From Holophagae bacterium (GTDB lineage Bacteria > Acidobacteriota > Holophagae > Acanthopleuribacterales > Acanthopleuribacteraceae), in contig JAUIFE010000006.1 of assembly GCA_030429565.1 (NCBI GenBank), positions 310,001 to 374,000 on the forward strand: a DNA stretch of 64,000 bases, given 5' to 3'. The notes beneath the pieces were generated by a model, which was not told the origin of the DNA, made no database searches, and worked only from the letters and a program-made list of their open reading frames with translations. The position numbers were made by a program, and so were the translations under genes. Positions 28,564-37,132 of the stretch are shown here, piece by piece. The first letter of the stretch is position 1. Each line of letters begins with the position of its first letter.

Positions 28564-29471
28564 ATTCTTCCGTCTCAGAGGCGCGTGCCGGCGCCGGTTA
28601 TGCGCTTGCCGCTTTTCTATTCTGGGGTTTTGCGCCGCTGTTCTTTAAGTTACTGACCCGCGTCGGCGCCTATGAGATTCTCGTCCACCGTGTTTGGTGG
28701 TCCTGTGTGCTGCTGTGGCTGTTGCTGGCGGCGATGGGCAAAATCAAACCGGCTCTGGCGCTTTTCCGTAACCGTCGCCTCATGCTCGGTTTAACCGCGT
28801 CCGCGCTCCTGGTGGGCACCAATTGGCTGGTCTTCATTTATTCGATTGTCAGTAACCGCGTGTTGGAAAGCAGCTTGGGTTACTTCATCAACCCATTGGT
28901 GAATGTGGTGCTCGGCATGCTGTTTTTGGGTGAACGGCTCAATGGGCGTCAGTGGTTTGCCGTTGCCGCCGCCGCAAGCGGGGTTTTTTACCTGACCTGG
29001 TCGACGGGCAATCTATCTTGGGTGTCGCTCGCTCTGGCGGGGACCTTCGGTTTGTACGGCTTGCTGCGCAAACAAATTGCCGTGTCCGCCATTGAGGGAT
29101 TGTTTGTCGAAACCGTATTGCTGACGCCGCTTGCTTTGGTCGTGATGGTGATTTTTGCCGTGACCGATCGCGCTGTGTTCTTGAACCTGGATCGCACCGT
29201 CGATGTTTACCTGTTATTGACCGGCTTGGTGACCACGCTGCCTTTGTTGTGGTTTGCCGCCGCCGCTCGTCGCCTCAACCTTTCCACGCTGGGGTTCTTC
29301 CAATACCTGGCCCCGTCCTGTATGTTTTTTCTCGGTGTTTTCATTTTTAAAGAGCCCTTTTCATCAGCGCAGTTGATCACCTTTTCTTTGATCTGGCTGG
29401 GTTTGCTGGTGTTCTCGCTCGATTCGCTCTACCGCATGCGCCTGCGCGCGCCGCGGCCCGGCGCGGTCTGA
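28560..29471 (+). CDS. rarD: RarD-like EamA-family permease
   Basis: A 303-residue inner-membrane protein with about ten hydrophobic helices in two EamA repeats, typical of drug/metabolite exporters. FWGFAPLFFKLL at the start and NWLVFIYSIVSNRVLESSLGYFINPL are RarD signatures (originally linked to chloramphenicol sensitivity). The substrate is not known. Its start overlaps the stop of the glycosyltransferase gene (ATGA), which is unusual company for RarD. Confidence 0.9.
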   Translation: MNSSVSEARAGAGYALAAFLFWGFAPLFFKLLTRVGAYEILVHRVWWSCVLLWLLLAAMGKIKPALALFRNRRLMLGLTASALLVGTNWLVFIYSIVSNRVLESSLGYFINPLVNVVLGMLFLGERLNGRQWFAVAAAASGVFYLTWSTGNLSWVSLALAGTFGLYGLLRKQIAVSAIEGLFVETVLLTPLALVVMVIFAVTDRAVFLNLDRTVDVYLLLTGLVTTLPLLWFAAAARRLNLSTLGFFQYLAPSCMFFLGVFIFKEPFSSAQLITFSLIWLGLLVFSLDSLYRMRLRAPRPGAV

Positions 29472-29601
29472 ATCACCCTCGTCACCGTCGCTGCTTTGAC
29501 GCCGCGCGGATCGGGTATAATGCCGGATTGCCGCACGCGGCTCGGCATCGGGTCGGCAGCCTTCCGGCTTCCTCAATGCGGTACTTTTAGGAGGACCTTC
29601 G

Positions 29602-30540
29602 ATGGGTTTTTTATCTGGCAGCTTGGCCTGCACACGTTTTAATGTCGTTTCCATTCCTGAGGAACCAAACTTTGAGGCGGCCGCGTTCCGCTTGATTCAA
29701 CCTGGCTCCAGCATTACGGAAAGCTCTGGTTTTGTACCGTTTGAGATTGATGAGCCCTACGATTGGGGCGCGCAACGCTACGCCTTTCGCGTGCGCATGG
29801 ACAAAATCAACGTCGATTCCACCTTGGTTAAAGAACGCTTGCGCGAACTGATCAAAACCGAATTGGATCGCGGTGAACGGCTCGGCCCCAAGAAGAAAAA
29901 GAAGTTAAAAGAACTGGCCGAAGATGAAATCCTGGCGCGTTCCGCACCGCGCTCCAAGGTTATTGAAGGCATTATCGACGGGCCGATCCTCTACATCGGC
30001 AGTACCTCGAAAACCCACCTGGGCACGGTTTTGACCCTGCTCCAAAAAGTTGGGATTGAGGTTGAGTACAAAACACCTTGGCTGGAAAAAGGTTGGGAAG
30101 AAGAAGTCAGCGATTTGGTTGATCTCAAGGAGCCAGGCCAATCGTTGCACGGTAGCCGCTTTTTAAAAGAGTTACTCAATGCCGAAGACTTTATGGTTGA
30201 ACCCGAGAAGGGCAGCATCAAGCTGGCAACCCACTCCAACGCCAAAGTCACGTTGACCGGCGAAGTTTTGGGTGAACTCGACCACTACCTGGAAGAAGGC
30301 GCCGAACTGTTGGCCGCCAAAATGATTTATGGCGAGCTGGCCTTCTCATTTGACGCGTTGGCTTACCGCCTCAACGGCCTCAAGTTACAGTCGGTCAAAG
30401 CTGATCACTGGACGGAAACCCTCGACGAGCGCATGGAATACCTCAAAGGCATGTGGGAAGTGCTCGACGAGAAGTTCGAAGCCCTGATGGTTCAAAACGC
30501 CCCGGTCGGTTCTCGCGAAGCGCAGCCGGTCGGCGAATAA
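29602..30540 (+). CDS. rdgC: RdgC-like recombination-associated protein (divergent)
   Basis: A 312-residue protein with strong ribosome site AGGAGG 7 nt before its ATG. Its layout follows RdgC, a ring-shaped non-specific DNA-binding protein that restrains RecA. The central part has the lysine-rich KKKKKLKELAEDEILARSAPRS, matching the family's KKxExxxLKxEVxxxLLPRAF region. It is followed by GPILYIGSTSKTHLGTVLTLLQK. The C-terminal part THSNAKVTLTGEVLGELDHYLEEG also fits. Sequence identity appears low, so RdgC-like is safer than RdgC. A TATAAT at 29516-29521 is a possible -10 box. The Lys/Glu-rich centre suggests nucleic-acid binding in any case. Confidence 0.62.
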   Translation: MGFLSGSLACTRFNVVSIPEEPNFEAAAFRLIQPGSSITESSGFVPFEIDEPYDWGAQRYAFRVRMDKINVDSTLVKERLRELIKTELDRGERLGPKKKKKLKELAEDEILARSAPRSKVIEGIIDGPILYIGSTSKTHLGTVLTLLQKVGIEVEYKTPWLEKGWEEEVSDLVDLKEPGQSLHGSRFLKELLNAEDFMVEPEKGSIKLATHSNAKVTLTGEVLGELDHYLEEGAELLAAKMIYGELAFSFDALAYRLNGLKLQSVKADHWTETLDERMEYLKGMWEVLDEKFEALMVQNAPVGSREAQPVGE

Positions 30541-30560
30541 CCGCCGCGACCAACCAAAAA

Positions 30561-30581
30561 ATGCCGGCGCAAGGCCGGCAT
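30561..30581 (-). terminator. Terminator between RdgC-like and TauE genes
   Basis: A perfect 8-bp stem ATGCCGGC/GCCGGCAT with a 5-nt loop. On the minus strand it is followed by TTTTTTGG, giving an intrinsic terminator for the TauE transcript, 190 nt past its stop. The stem is also 20 nt after the convergent RdgC-like stop and may serve both. Confidence 0.75.
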
Positions 30582-30770
30582 TGATGGAGGTTGGTGACGG
30601 TGGTTTCTTGAATCAAAACGAAGTGGTACGCGGTGTTGCTCGAACGCCTTTAGCGCGTCACGAGCCGCCGCGTTGCGGTGCTTGCGGGCCGCCCGTCGCC
30701 TGGATTATCCGAGCCGTCAAGGTGAAAACGCGCTCGGGTGATTCTTTATTTCCATTTTGCCGCTTTTTTT

Positions 30771-31511
30771 TCAGAAAACGGCCTGCAAGCCGCGCCACAG
30801 ATAAACCGAGCCAACGACCAGTAGCGTGCGGCTGCAGAGTTTGCGGAAGTGGTGTTCCTGCAAACGTTCCAGCACGAATCGGCCCAGCCAAGTGCCGACA
30901 ATGGCCGTCATGACGATGATCGCAATCAGCCGTGGTGTGACCGTCGCGCTTTCCTCCATCGCCAGGAACAGGGGCCCGTAATAAGCGATTTTTATGATGT
31001 GCCCGGCCGATTGGGTGACCGACTTGGTCGCAACCACGGCAAAGCGGTCGAGGCTGCCGCGAATGAAGAAGATATCGAGCAACGGGCCCGCAATACCGGC
31101 TGTGAGTTGGGCAAAGGTTACCAGCAGACCGCACAGCACGGCGTGTTTCGGTTTGGCGAAATCAAAATGCGGCAACTTGGGTAGCAAGTTGATAAAGGGG
31201 ATCACACCCAGCATTAGAAAAAGTTGGTGTTTTTCCAAAACGATGTGGGCACTTAGCACCATGGCGGCGGTTAGTGACATGCCCAGTGCGTACCAGCCGA
31301 TGCCGGACCAATAAATGTGGCGCCACAATAAAAAGCCGCGAAAACTGTTGGCGCTGAGTTGGGTGATGCCGTGGATAACCATGGCGCCCGCAACGGGAAG
31401 CATCCAGGCGAAAATCCCCATCATGATCATGCCGCCGCCCATGCCGAGCGCGGCCGAAATGAAACTGGTCGCTAGAACTGAGAAACAGGTAATGAGGGCG
31501 ATACTCGCCAT
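30771..31511 (-). CDS. TauE/SafE-family permease
   Basis: A 246-residue membrane protein with about eight helices, opening with the family glycine pattern (FISAALGMGGGMIMMG). A second repeat is seen around FAQLTAGIAGPLLDIFF. TauE/SafE members export sulfite, sulfoacetate or other small anions; the substrate here is unknown. The ATG at 31511 has GCGAGG 6 nt upstream; a longer reading has none. It is divergent from a LysR-type gene 384 bp away, the usual layout for a regulator and its target. Confidence 0.85.
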   Translation of the reverse strand: MASIALITCFSVLATSFISAALGMGGGMIMMGIFAWMLPVAGAMVIHGITQLSANSFRGFLLWRHIYWSGIGWYALGMSLTAAMVLSAHIVLEKHQLFLMLGVIPFINLLPKLPHFDFAKPKHAVLCGLLVTFAQLTAGIAGPLLDIFFIRGSLDRFAVVATKSVTQSAGHIIKIAYYGPLFLAMEESATVTPRLIAIIVMTAIVGTWLGRFVLERLQEHHFRKLCSRTLLVVGSVYLWRGLQAVF

Positions 31512-31894
31512 GAAAGGCCTCGCTTTCAAATGCACAGCCGTCGACGGTCGGCGGCACAGGGCGTGGCCGCAACCCTAAGGGCTGTCTCGTCAGGGGTCGG
31601 CGCCGCCGTGGGGACTGGTGCCGGACCGATGGTGGCCCGGTCGGAATGGCCGGGCGTGCTAGTGGGGGGGAGGGATCTTCGATTCGGCCGACCGGGGTGG
31701 TGCCAAAGGGGAGGTGTGTTTAACAAGAGGTGAACCGAAGATCCCATGTTGGGGCGGCGCCGTGGGAGGCGAACCGCATCAGCGCCGTCGTGGTCGGTCG
31801 GCTGTTGTCGTCTAATATGCCGTGAAATGATTGATGCGACTAGCGATTTGATCGCATACAATAAATTCCAAAAATTCATCAATAAGGAGGTGAC
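31512..31894. promoter_or_regulatory. Divergent promoter region of TauE permease and LysR regulator
   Basis: Holds the 22-bp imperfect palindrome TGCGA-N12-TCGCA (31835-31856), flanked by a wider pair ATTGATG (31830-31836) and CATCAAT (31877-31883). The arrangement suits a LysR-type regulator that represses itself and activates the divergent gene. The rest, 31512-31800, shows no gene. Confidence 0.4.
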
Positions 31895-32779
31895 ATGATC
31901 AGTTTGGTGGAAGCGCTGGCGGCCTTGGCCGAGTACGGCACCATGAGCAAAGCTGCACTTCGTCTGCGGGTGACCCAGTCGGCCGTTAGCAAACGCATCG
32001 CTGCCTTGGAGCGTGAGTTGGGCCGCAAGCTGGTCGAGCCCGAGGGGCGGCGTGTGCGCTTGACGCCGTTTGCGGTGCGGTTGTTAGCAAGGGTTCGTCC
32101 ACTCATGGCCGATTTACGCGACGCCCTTTACGGTGAAACCGCGGCTATGAAAGGGGAGTTGGTGGTTGCGGTCAGCGAGTCGATTTTGGCGTCGTGGGGG
32201 CCGCGTTTGTTTGCTTCCTGTTTGACGGCCCTGCCGGACTTGCGCCTGATCCTCAATGCCCATTCGGGACCCATGGCGGTTGAGCGCGTGCGGGCGGGCG
32301 AGGCCATGCTGGCTTTGGTAGCGGGGCTGGATCGCGACGAACTGGAGACCCGCCATGTGCTGGAAGAGCCGATGGTGGTGATTCCTTCGGGCCTGCAGGC
32401 GTTTACGCTAGGCGGCCGTTTGGCGGTGCGTACGATTGAACGGCACTCGGAGACTTGGCGCTGTTTGAGTTTGCGTTTGCCCCGTTTGGCATCGCAGTAC
32501 CACTTCAATTTGGATGTGACGGCCACCCTGCAAACCTTTACCGGAATTGCGCAAATGGCGATTGCCGGTTTGGGGCACGGATTGGTGCCGTTGGGGGTGG
32601 CGCGTTCATTGGCGGTGCCCGATCACCAGTTGGTACGCTTGCCGGGACCGCAGTTGACACGCCCGGTCAGTTGGGTAATGCGCACCAATACGGCGGCTCG
32701 ACCGTTGGTGAAACGGTTTTTAGAGGTGTTTGCCGATGAAGCGGCGGTTGTTGAAGCCGACTTTGCCGGCTTTCACTAA
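31895..32779 (+). CDS. LysR-type transcriptional regulator
   Basis: A 294-residue regulator. The N-terminal winged helix-turn-helix (about residues 1-60) reads SLVEALAALAEYGTMSKAALRLRVTQSAVSKRI. The effector-binding domain (about 90-290) has two Rossmann-like lobes. The ATG follows AAGGAGGTGAC, a near-perfect ribosome site. It is divergent from the TauE permease gene, so that permease and its substrate are the most likely regulon. The stop lies one base from the stop of the convergent response regulator gene. Confidence 0.92.
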   Translation: MISLVEALAALAEYGTMSKAALRLRVTQSAVSKRIAALERELGRKLVEPEGRRVRLTPFAVRLLARVRPLMADLRDALYGETAAMKGELVVAVSESILASWGPRLFASCLTALPDLRLILNAHSGPMAVERVRAGEAMLALVAGLDRDELETRHVLEEPMVVIPSGLQAFTLGGRLAVRTIERHSETWRCLSLRLPRLASQYHFNLDVTATLQTFTGIAQMAIAGLGHGLVPLGVARSLAVPDHQLVRLPGPQLTRPVSWVMRTNTAARPLVKRFLEVFADEAAVVEADFAGFH

Positions 32780-32780
32780 C

Positions 32781-33596
32781 TCACTCGGCTTGTTTGGGTT
32801 CGCCGGCTTCTTCGGATTGGCTCTTGCGCAGCTTTTTCATGATGTTCATGACGCTTTTGGCCGTAAAAGGCTTCTGCAGCACGGCGGTCACGCGGTCGCG
32901 ATCGATCTTTTCAATATTAAGCCCGGTGATGAAATAAGTGGGGACCGAGTAACCTTCTTTGCGCAACCAGTTAACGAAATCGAAGCCGGATTCTTTGGGC
33001 ATCATGATGTCGCAAAAGATGAGGTCGGGTGTCTTGCGGCCGCGAATCATGCGGCGTCCTTCTTCGACGGAGGTGGCGCGAATAAACTCGGCGCCCATGC
33101 TTTTCACAATAATGCTGAGCATGTCTAGGATTTGGTCCTCGTCGTCAATCGCCAGAACCGTCATGCCGAGGCAACGGTGTCCTGTTTTCACTTGGGTCGG
33201 CTGGTTGTGGCCGAAAATGGTGAGGCCTTGGGCAAGTAACGCTTTTTCAATCTCTTTTTTGAGATCGGAATTGAACTTGCGCAGCGCAATTAACTTCTCA
33301 TGGCCCGGTACATTGGGCGGCAAATTGAAATGGGAGTCGTGTGCGTCGACGTAAAAAACGGGATGTTTGCTTTCGAGAAGGAAAACCAGCTTCATGTGAG
33401 GGTACGCGTGATTGCCCAGCCGGAGGTGAAAGCGCCCGTTCTCTTTCTCCAAACGCGACCACTGCAGGAGTTCTTCCTCCGAATCCAGGGCTGCCAAGGC
33501 ATTCGACATTTCCTGGATCGCCGAAGGGACGCCCTTGGGATAGGCGTGCTTCAGAAACACCTGGGTGGCTAGTTGCACCATCTGATTGAGGTTCAT
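32781..33596 (-). CDS. Response regulator with novel N-terminal domain and C-terminal REC
   Basis: A 271-residue protein. The REC domain is C-terminal (about residues 144-262), with acidic pair IDDED, phosphoacceptor Asp in FCDIMMP, conserved Thr/Ser in FITGL and Lys in LQKPF. The first 125 residues form a domain I do not recognise (HPVFYVDAHDSHFNLPP, FNSDLKKEIEKALLAQ). REC at the C-terminus without a DNA-binding output is unusual; the N-terminal part is presumably the output or an additional sensor. Its ATG overlaps the stop of the hybrid kinase gene by 4 nt, so the kinase is the likely partner. Confidence 0.85.
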   Translation of the reverse strand: MNLNQMVQLATQVFLKHAYPKGVPSAIQEMSNALAALDSEEELLQWSRLEKENGRFHLRLGNHAYPHMKLVFLLESKHPVFYVDAHDSHFNLPPNVPGHEKLIALRKFNSDLKKEIEKALLAQGLTIFGHNQPTQVKTGHRCLGMTVLAIDDEDQILDMLSIIVKSMGAEFIRATSVEEGRRMIRGRKTPDLIFCDIMMPKESGFDFVNWLRKEGYSVPTYFITGLNIEKIDRDRVTAVLQKPFTAKSVMNIMKKLRKSQSEEAGEPKQAE

Positions 33597-34873
33597 TCTT
33601 GTGTAACCACTGGAAGGTAAAAAGTAAAGGAGCTACCTTGATTGAGACCGGAGCTTGAAGCTTCTATCTTACCACCAAGTTCGTTTAAAATCCCCTTACA
33701 AAGTGCCAAACCCACTCCAATCCCTCGTGTCATGAACTCAAACTGTCCCGTTTTATGATAGTTAACGTTGGTGACCTGGTAGAATTCATCGAAAATTTTG
33801 TCGAGATCTTCTTCTTTTAAACCGATGCCGCTGTCACGGATCTCGAACCATACGCGTTCTTCCTCGATCCACGTTTTTACCAGAATCTTGCCGTGGTCGG
33901 GTGTAAAACAAATCGCATTTTTGAGCAAGTTACTCAAAACTTGATCAATGAGATTACGATCACCTTTAATGATTGGCGGCGTTTCGGTGAGTGTCATGCT
34001 GAATTCGAGATGACGTAGTTTCATAAAAAACGACATGCCTTCATGTACTTTAAGGAAAGCTTCGTTGAGATCGACCTCTGCCAATTTCATGGGGAACTTC
34101 TTTAACGCCAGTCGTGTTAAGTCGGTAATTTTGGTGATCAAATCACTCATTTTCCCCAAATTGGTTTGGCTGATCTGCAAAACGCGTTGCGCGTCGGGAT
34201 TGAGTTCGCCCAGCATGCCTTCCAACAACACGTCGATGTAACCCGAGGCGATCGACAGCGGCGTGCGCAACTCGTGTGAGGTGATACCGACGATGTTTTC
34301 TTTAAGGCGGGTTAACCGCTGCAATTCGAGGTTCCAGTTCTGGCTTTGCTCGTAGGCATGCTGCAATTCTTCTTTGCTTTGGCGCAGCTCCAGGTTGGTG
34401 CGTTCGAGCTCTTCAATTTTGACCTGGAGTTTGTTGACCAGGGTGACGTTGAAGTCCCGCAATATACGGGTTTTATTGTGCGATGCGGGTTTTTCTCGTT
34501 CGCCTTCCAAATAGCGGTGTACCTGATCCGAGAAGGTGCGCGCGTTGATCGGTTTTTCGATGTAACCGTCGCAACCGGCGACCAGCGCTTGATCGCGGTC
34601 GCGCTGTGACGTTTTCGAGGTCAGCGCAATAATCGGAATATCCGCCAGGCCTGGCACGGACTTAATTTTGGTGGCGGCACCGAGGCCGTCGATGTGCGGC
34701 AGTTCTAGATCCATCAATATTAGGTCGGGGCGCAAATCCATCGCCTGTTTGATTCCCTGAATTCCGTCAAACGCCGAGGAGAGCTTAAAGCCGGCCGGCT
34801 CGAGGATTTTTTTGATGAGGCGTTGGTTGAACTCATTGTCCTCGATATACAAGATGTGGGGCGTTTTTTCCAT
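33593..34873 (-). CDS. REC-histidine kinase hybrid
   Basis: A 426-residue soluble protein. An N-terminal REC domain (about residues 5-120, LMDLELPHIDG holding the Asp) joins a coiled coil (about 140-195), a HisKA helix with SHELRTPLSIASGYIDVL and an ATPase domain. N-box NLLKNAICFTPDHG, G1 RDSGIGL and G2 GVGLALCKG are present. There is no membrane segment, so its input is probably phosphorylation from another kinase. AAGG lies 7 nt before the ATG. It follows tsaE on the same strand and overlaps the response regulator gene by 4 nt. Confidence 0.93.
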   Translation of the reverse strand: MEKTPHILYIEDNEFNQRLIKKILEPAGFKLSSAFDGIQGIKQAMDLRPDLILMDLELPHIDGLGAATKIKSVPGLADIPIIALTSKTSQRDRDQALVAGCDGYIEKPINARTFSDQVHRYLEGEREKPASHNKTRILRDFNVTLVNKLQVKIEELERTNLELRQSKEELQHAYEQSQNWNLELQRLTRLKENIVGITSHELRTPLSIASGYIDVLLEGMLGELNPDAQRVLQISQTNLGKMSDLITKITDLTRLALKKFPMKLAEVDLNEAFLKVHEGMSFFMKLRHLEFSMTLTETPPIIKGDRNLIDQVLSNLLKNAICFTPDHGKILVKTWIEEERVWFEIRDSGIGLKEEDLDKIFDEFYQVTNVNYHKTGQFEFMTRGIGVGLALCKGILNELGGKIEASSSGLNQGSSFTFYLPVVTQE

Positions 34874-34925
34874 GGGGTAACCTTGTCGCGCGGTCGAAGA
34901 TGCCGGCTTAACTCCATCAAGGTCT

Positions 34926-35375
34926 TTAGGTTGCGTCTTGGGGGAGCTTTAGTATGCGAATGTCGCGGCTGGTCGGTTGGCTCTGTTCGATTTTAATCAA
35001 AAAGTGAACTTTGGTTAATCCATAATCGGCCAAACGTTCCGGCCATTCGATAAATTTGATCGAGGGTGCGGCGAGTATTTCATCTAAGTCAATACTTTCC
35101 AGTGCTTCAGGGCCTTCTAGTCGGTACAGGTCGATATGGTCGATGCCGGGCCCAACAGCGTAATGATTGACGATGGTGTAGGTGGGGGAGTCGACTTCCC
35201 ACGCTTTGCGCGCATCCAACCCTTCGCAAAAGCCGCGTACAAAGGTTGTTTTGCCCGCGCCTAAATCGCCTTGGAGCAATACCACGTCGCCGGGGTTGAC
35301 ATGCTCGGCGAATTGGGTGGCGACCTGACGGGTTTGCGTTTCGTTGCGGGTCTGTTTGAGGAAGGGAAAAATCAT
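34926..35375 (-). CDS. tsaE: tRNA threonylcarbamoyladenosine biosynthesis ATPase TsaE
   Basis: TsaE works with TsaB and TsaD in making the t6A modification at position 37 of ANN-decoding tRNAs. The 149-residue protein shows the P-loop GDLGAGKTTFVRG, DSPTYTIVNHY and the IDLYRL segment. ATG at 35375 is chosen for GGAG 9 nt upstream and the usual length; the frame also extends to 35435 without a ribosome site. It follows nnr, a frequent neighbour. Confidence 0.93.
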   Translation of the reverse strand: MIFPFLKQTRNETQTRQVATQFAEHVNPGDVVLLQGDLGAGKTTFVRGFCEGLDARKAWEVDSPTYTIVNHYAVGPGIDHIDLYRLEGPEALESIDLDEILAAPSIKFIEWPERLADYGLTKVHFLIKIEQSQPTSRDIRILKLPQDAT

Positions 35376-35652
35376 CGCGGGGTTCTCCAACGGCAATGGG
35401 CCGTGCGCGAGTATCCTAAGTGAATGACGGACCAATTTAGCGGTCGGCGGTCGCGGTTTTGACGCGGCTCGTCAATGGCTGCATGTTAACCAGAAGCGGC
35501 GCCTCGGGGAAGCACATTTTTCACAGGGGTCGGGGCGACGGCGGCGGTGACTGTTTCCGGCGCGTCGAGGAATTGCGGGTGTGTTTTGGAAGTGTTTGTG
35601 TCTGTTGTGTTTGTTGGGTCTGTGTCGGCTTGGGCGCGATGGGGCGCGTCGG

Positions 35653-37095
35653 TCAAAAACGCAAATCCTCGATGATGTCTTCAGCCGTCATGCTGTAGTC
35701 GCGGTACTGCTGTACCCAGCGGTCGGCCGCCAAACCGTGGCGCAAAACAGCGCTGAGGACCGCGTCTCCGATAGCCGCACCGCCTGCCAACATGGCGCCA
35801 ATCATGCCGCTGAGAACGTCGCCGCTACCGGCCGTGGCTAGGGCCGCATTCCCGGTGCCGCAGATGAAAAGTTCGCCGTCCGGGCTTTGAATAAGGGTGC
35901 GATAACCTTTGAGCACGATCCAGCCGCCCGGGTAGTAATTGGCCAAAGCGGCAATGGCGGCGGTGCGGTCGGCTTGAACTTGGGCGGCGGTGACGCCCAG
36001 CAGGGCGGCCGCTTCCCCTGGATGGGGGGTCATCACCCATTCTGTTCCCATTGACTCGCGAAACTGGGCAACAAAGGCCAAACTGTCAGCATCCCAAACC
36101 ACGCGTTGTTCGTGCAGGTTCCACGCCTCCAGCGCCTGTTGTGCGGTCGCGTTACGGGATAGCCCGGGCCCGACGACGAGGGCGTCGTAGTGTTGGGTGC
36201 CGGGACCGGCGCCGGCGTCTCCGACCATCAGTGAACCTGGCTGCCCAAAGCCTTCGGGGGCGTCGCTGAAAAGGCGCACTTTGCCGGCGCCGAACCGCAG
36301 GGCGGCACGACCGGCAAGGAAGGCGGCGCCTTGCATGCCGCGAAATCCGCCGAGCACGGCCAAGGTGCCGAAACGACCCTTGTGGCTGTCCTGCTGTCGT
36401 GGCGGCCGATCATAATCGCTTGCTTCCATGAGGAAACGGTTGACGCCCGCATCGGCGCTGAACTGTATGCCAATGTCGTGCAGTCGGATTTGGCCGCAGA
36501 AGGTACAGGCCGGCGTGACCACGTGGGCGGTTTTGAGTCGTTGAAAGGTGACGGTGACATCGGCTTTGACGACGACGCCGTCGACACGGCCGTGGTTGCC
36601 GTTGAGGCCGGACGGGACATCGACGGCTAAAATTTTGGCCGGTGCCGCATTCGCGTTGTTGACGAGGGTTGCTAAATCGCCGCTAATCGGTCGGCTTAGG
36701 CCGGTGCCGAAGAGGCTGTCAACCAGCCAGGTGACCGTCTCGTCGATCTCGGTGGCCAAGGGACCGTTCGGTGCTTCGCAGGGAACCCCGGCCGCCGTCA
36801 AGCGTTGGTAGTTCACCGCGCTGTCGCCTTGAAAAGCGCCGGGGTCGCTGATGCAACGCACGCGAACGGTCACGCCGCGCTCGTGGAGCAAGCGGGCGAT
36901 CGCCAAGCCGTCGCCGCCGTTGTTGCCTGGTCCCACGAGAACGAGCACCTGATCCTGCTCGCCCAATAAGGTTCCCAGTTCCTGCGCACAGGCGCGCGCC
37001 GCATGTTCCATCAGGGTGATGCCGGGCACGCCCAATTGATCAATGGTAAAGCGGTCGGCGGCGGCCATTTGCGTGGCGGTGACAATGGCTTGCAT
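35653..37095 (-). CDS. nnr: Bifunctional NAD(P)H-hydrate repair enzyme Nnr
   Basis: Repairs damaged NAD(P)H. The N-terminal YjeF domain (about residues 1-215) epimerises the hydrate. The C-terminal ribokinase-like domain (about 225-480) dehydrates it with ADP or ATP. Seen are GPGNNGGDGLAIARLL, VPSGLNG, TPHPGEAAALLG and the nucleotide-binding GSGDVLSGMIGAML. The 480-residue length is standard for the fused form. GGAGAG lies 6 nt before the ATG. Upstream of tsaE in the same orientation, with 277 nt between. Confidence 0.95.
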   Translation of the reverse strand: MQAIVTATQMAAADRFTIDQLGVPGITLMEHAARACAQELGTLLGEQDQVLVLVGPGNNGGDGLAIARLLHERGVTVRVRCISDPGAFQGDSAVNYQRLTAAGVPCEAPNGPLATEIDETVTWLVDSLFGTGLSRPISGDLATLVNNANAAPAKILAVDVPSGLNGNHGRVDGVVVKADVTVTFQRLKTAHVVTPACTFCGQIRLHDIGIQFSADAGVNRFLMEASDYDRPPRQQDSHKGRFGTLAVLGGFRGMQGAAFLAGRAALRFGAGKVRLFSDAPEGFGQPGSLMVGDAGAGPGTQHYDALVVGPGLSRNATAQQALEAWNLHEQRVVWDADSLAFVAQFRESMGTEWVMTPHPGEAAALLGVTAAQVQADRTAAIAALANYYPGGWIVLKGYRTLIQSPDGELFICGTGNAALATAGSGDVLSGMIGAMLAGGAAIGDAVLSAVLRHGLAADRWVQQYRDYSMTAEDIIEDLRF

Positions 37096-37132
37096 GATGA
37101 ACTCTCCGGTTGGTGGGCTTCGTGCGGCGTCC

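Noticed and set aside
29496..29521. Promoter TTGACG...TATAAT before the RdgC-like gene
   Set aside because: The -10 is perfect, but the spacer would be 14 bp, too short for a normal promoter; kept only as a possible -10 in that gene's entry.
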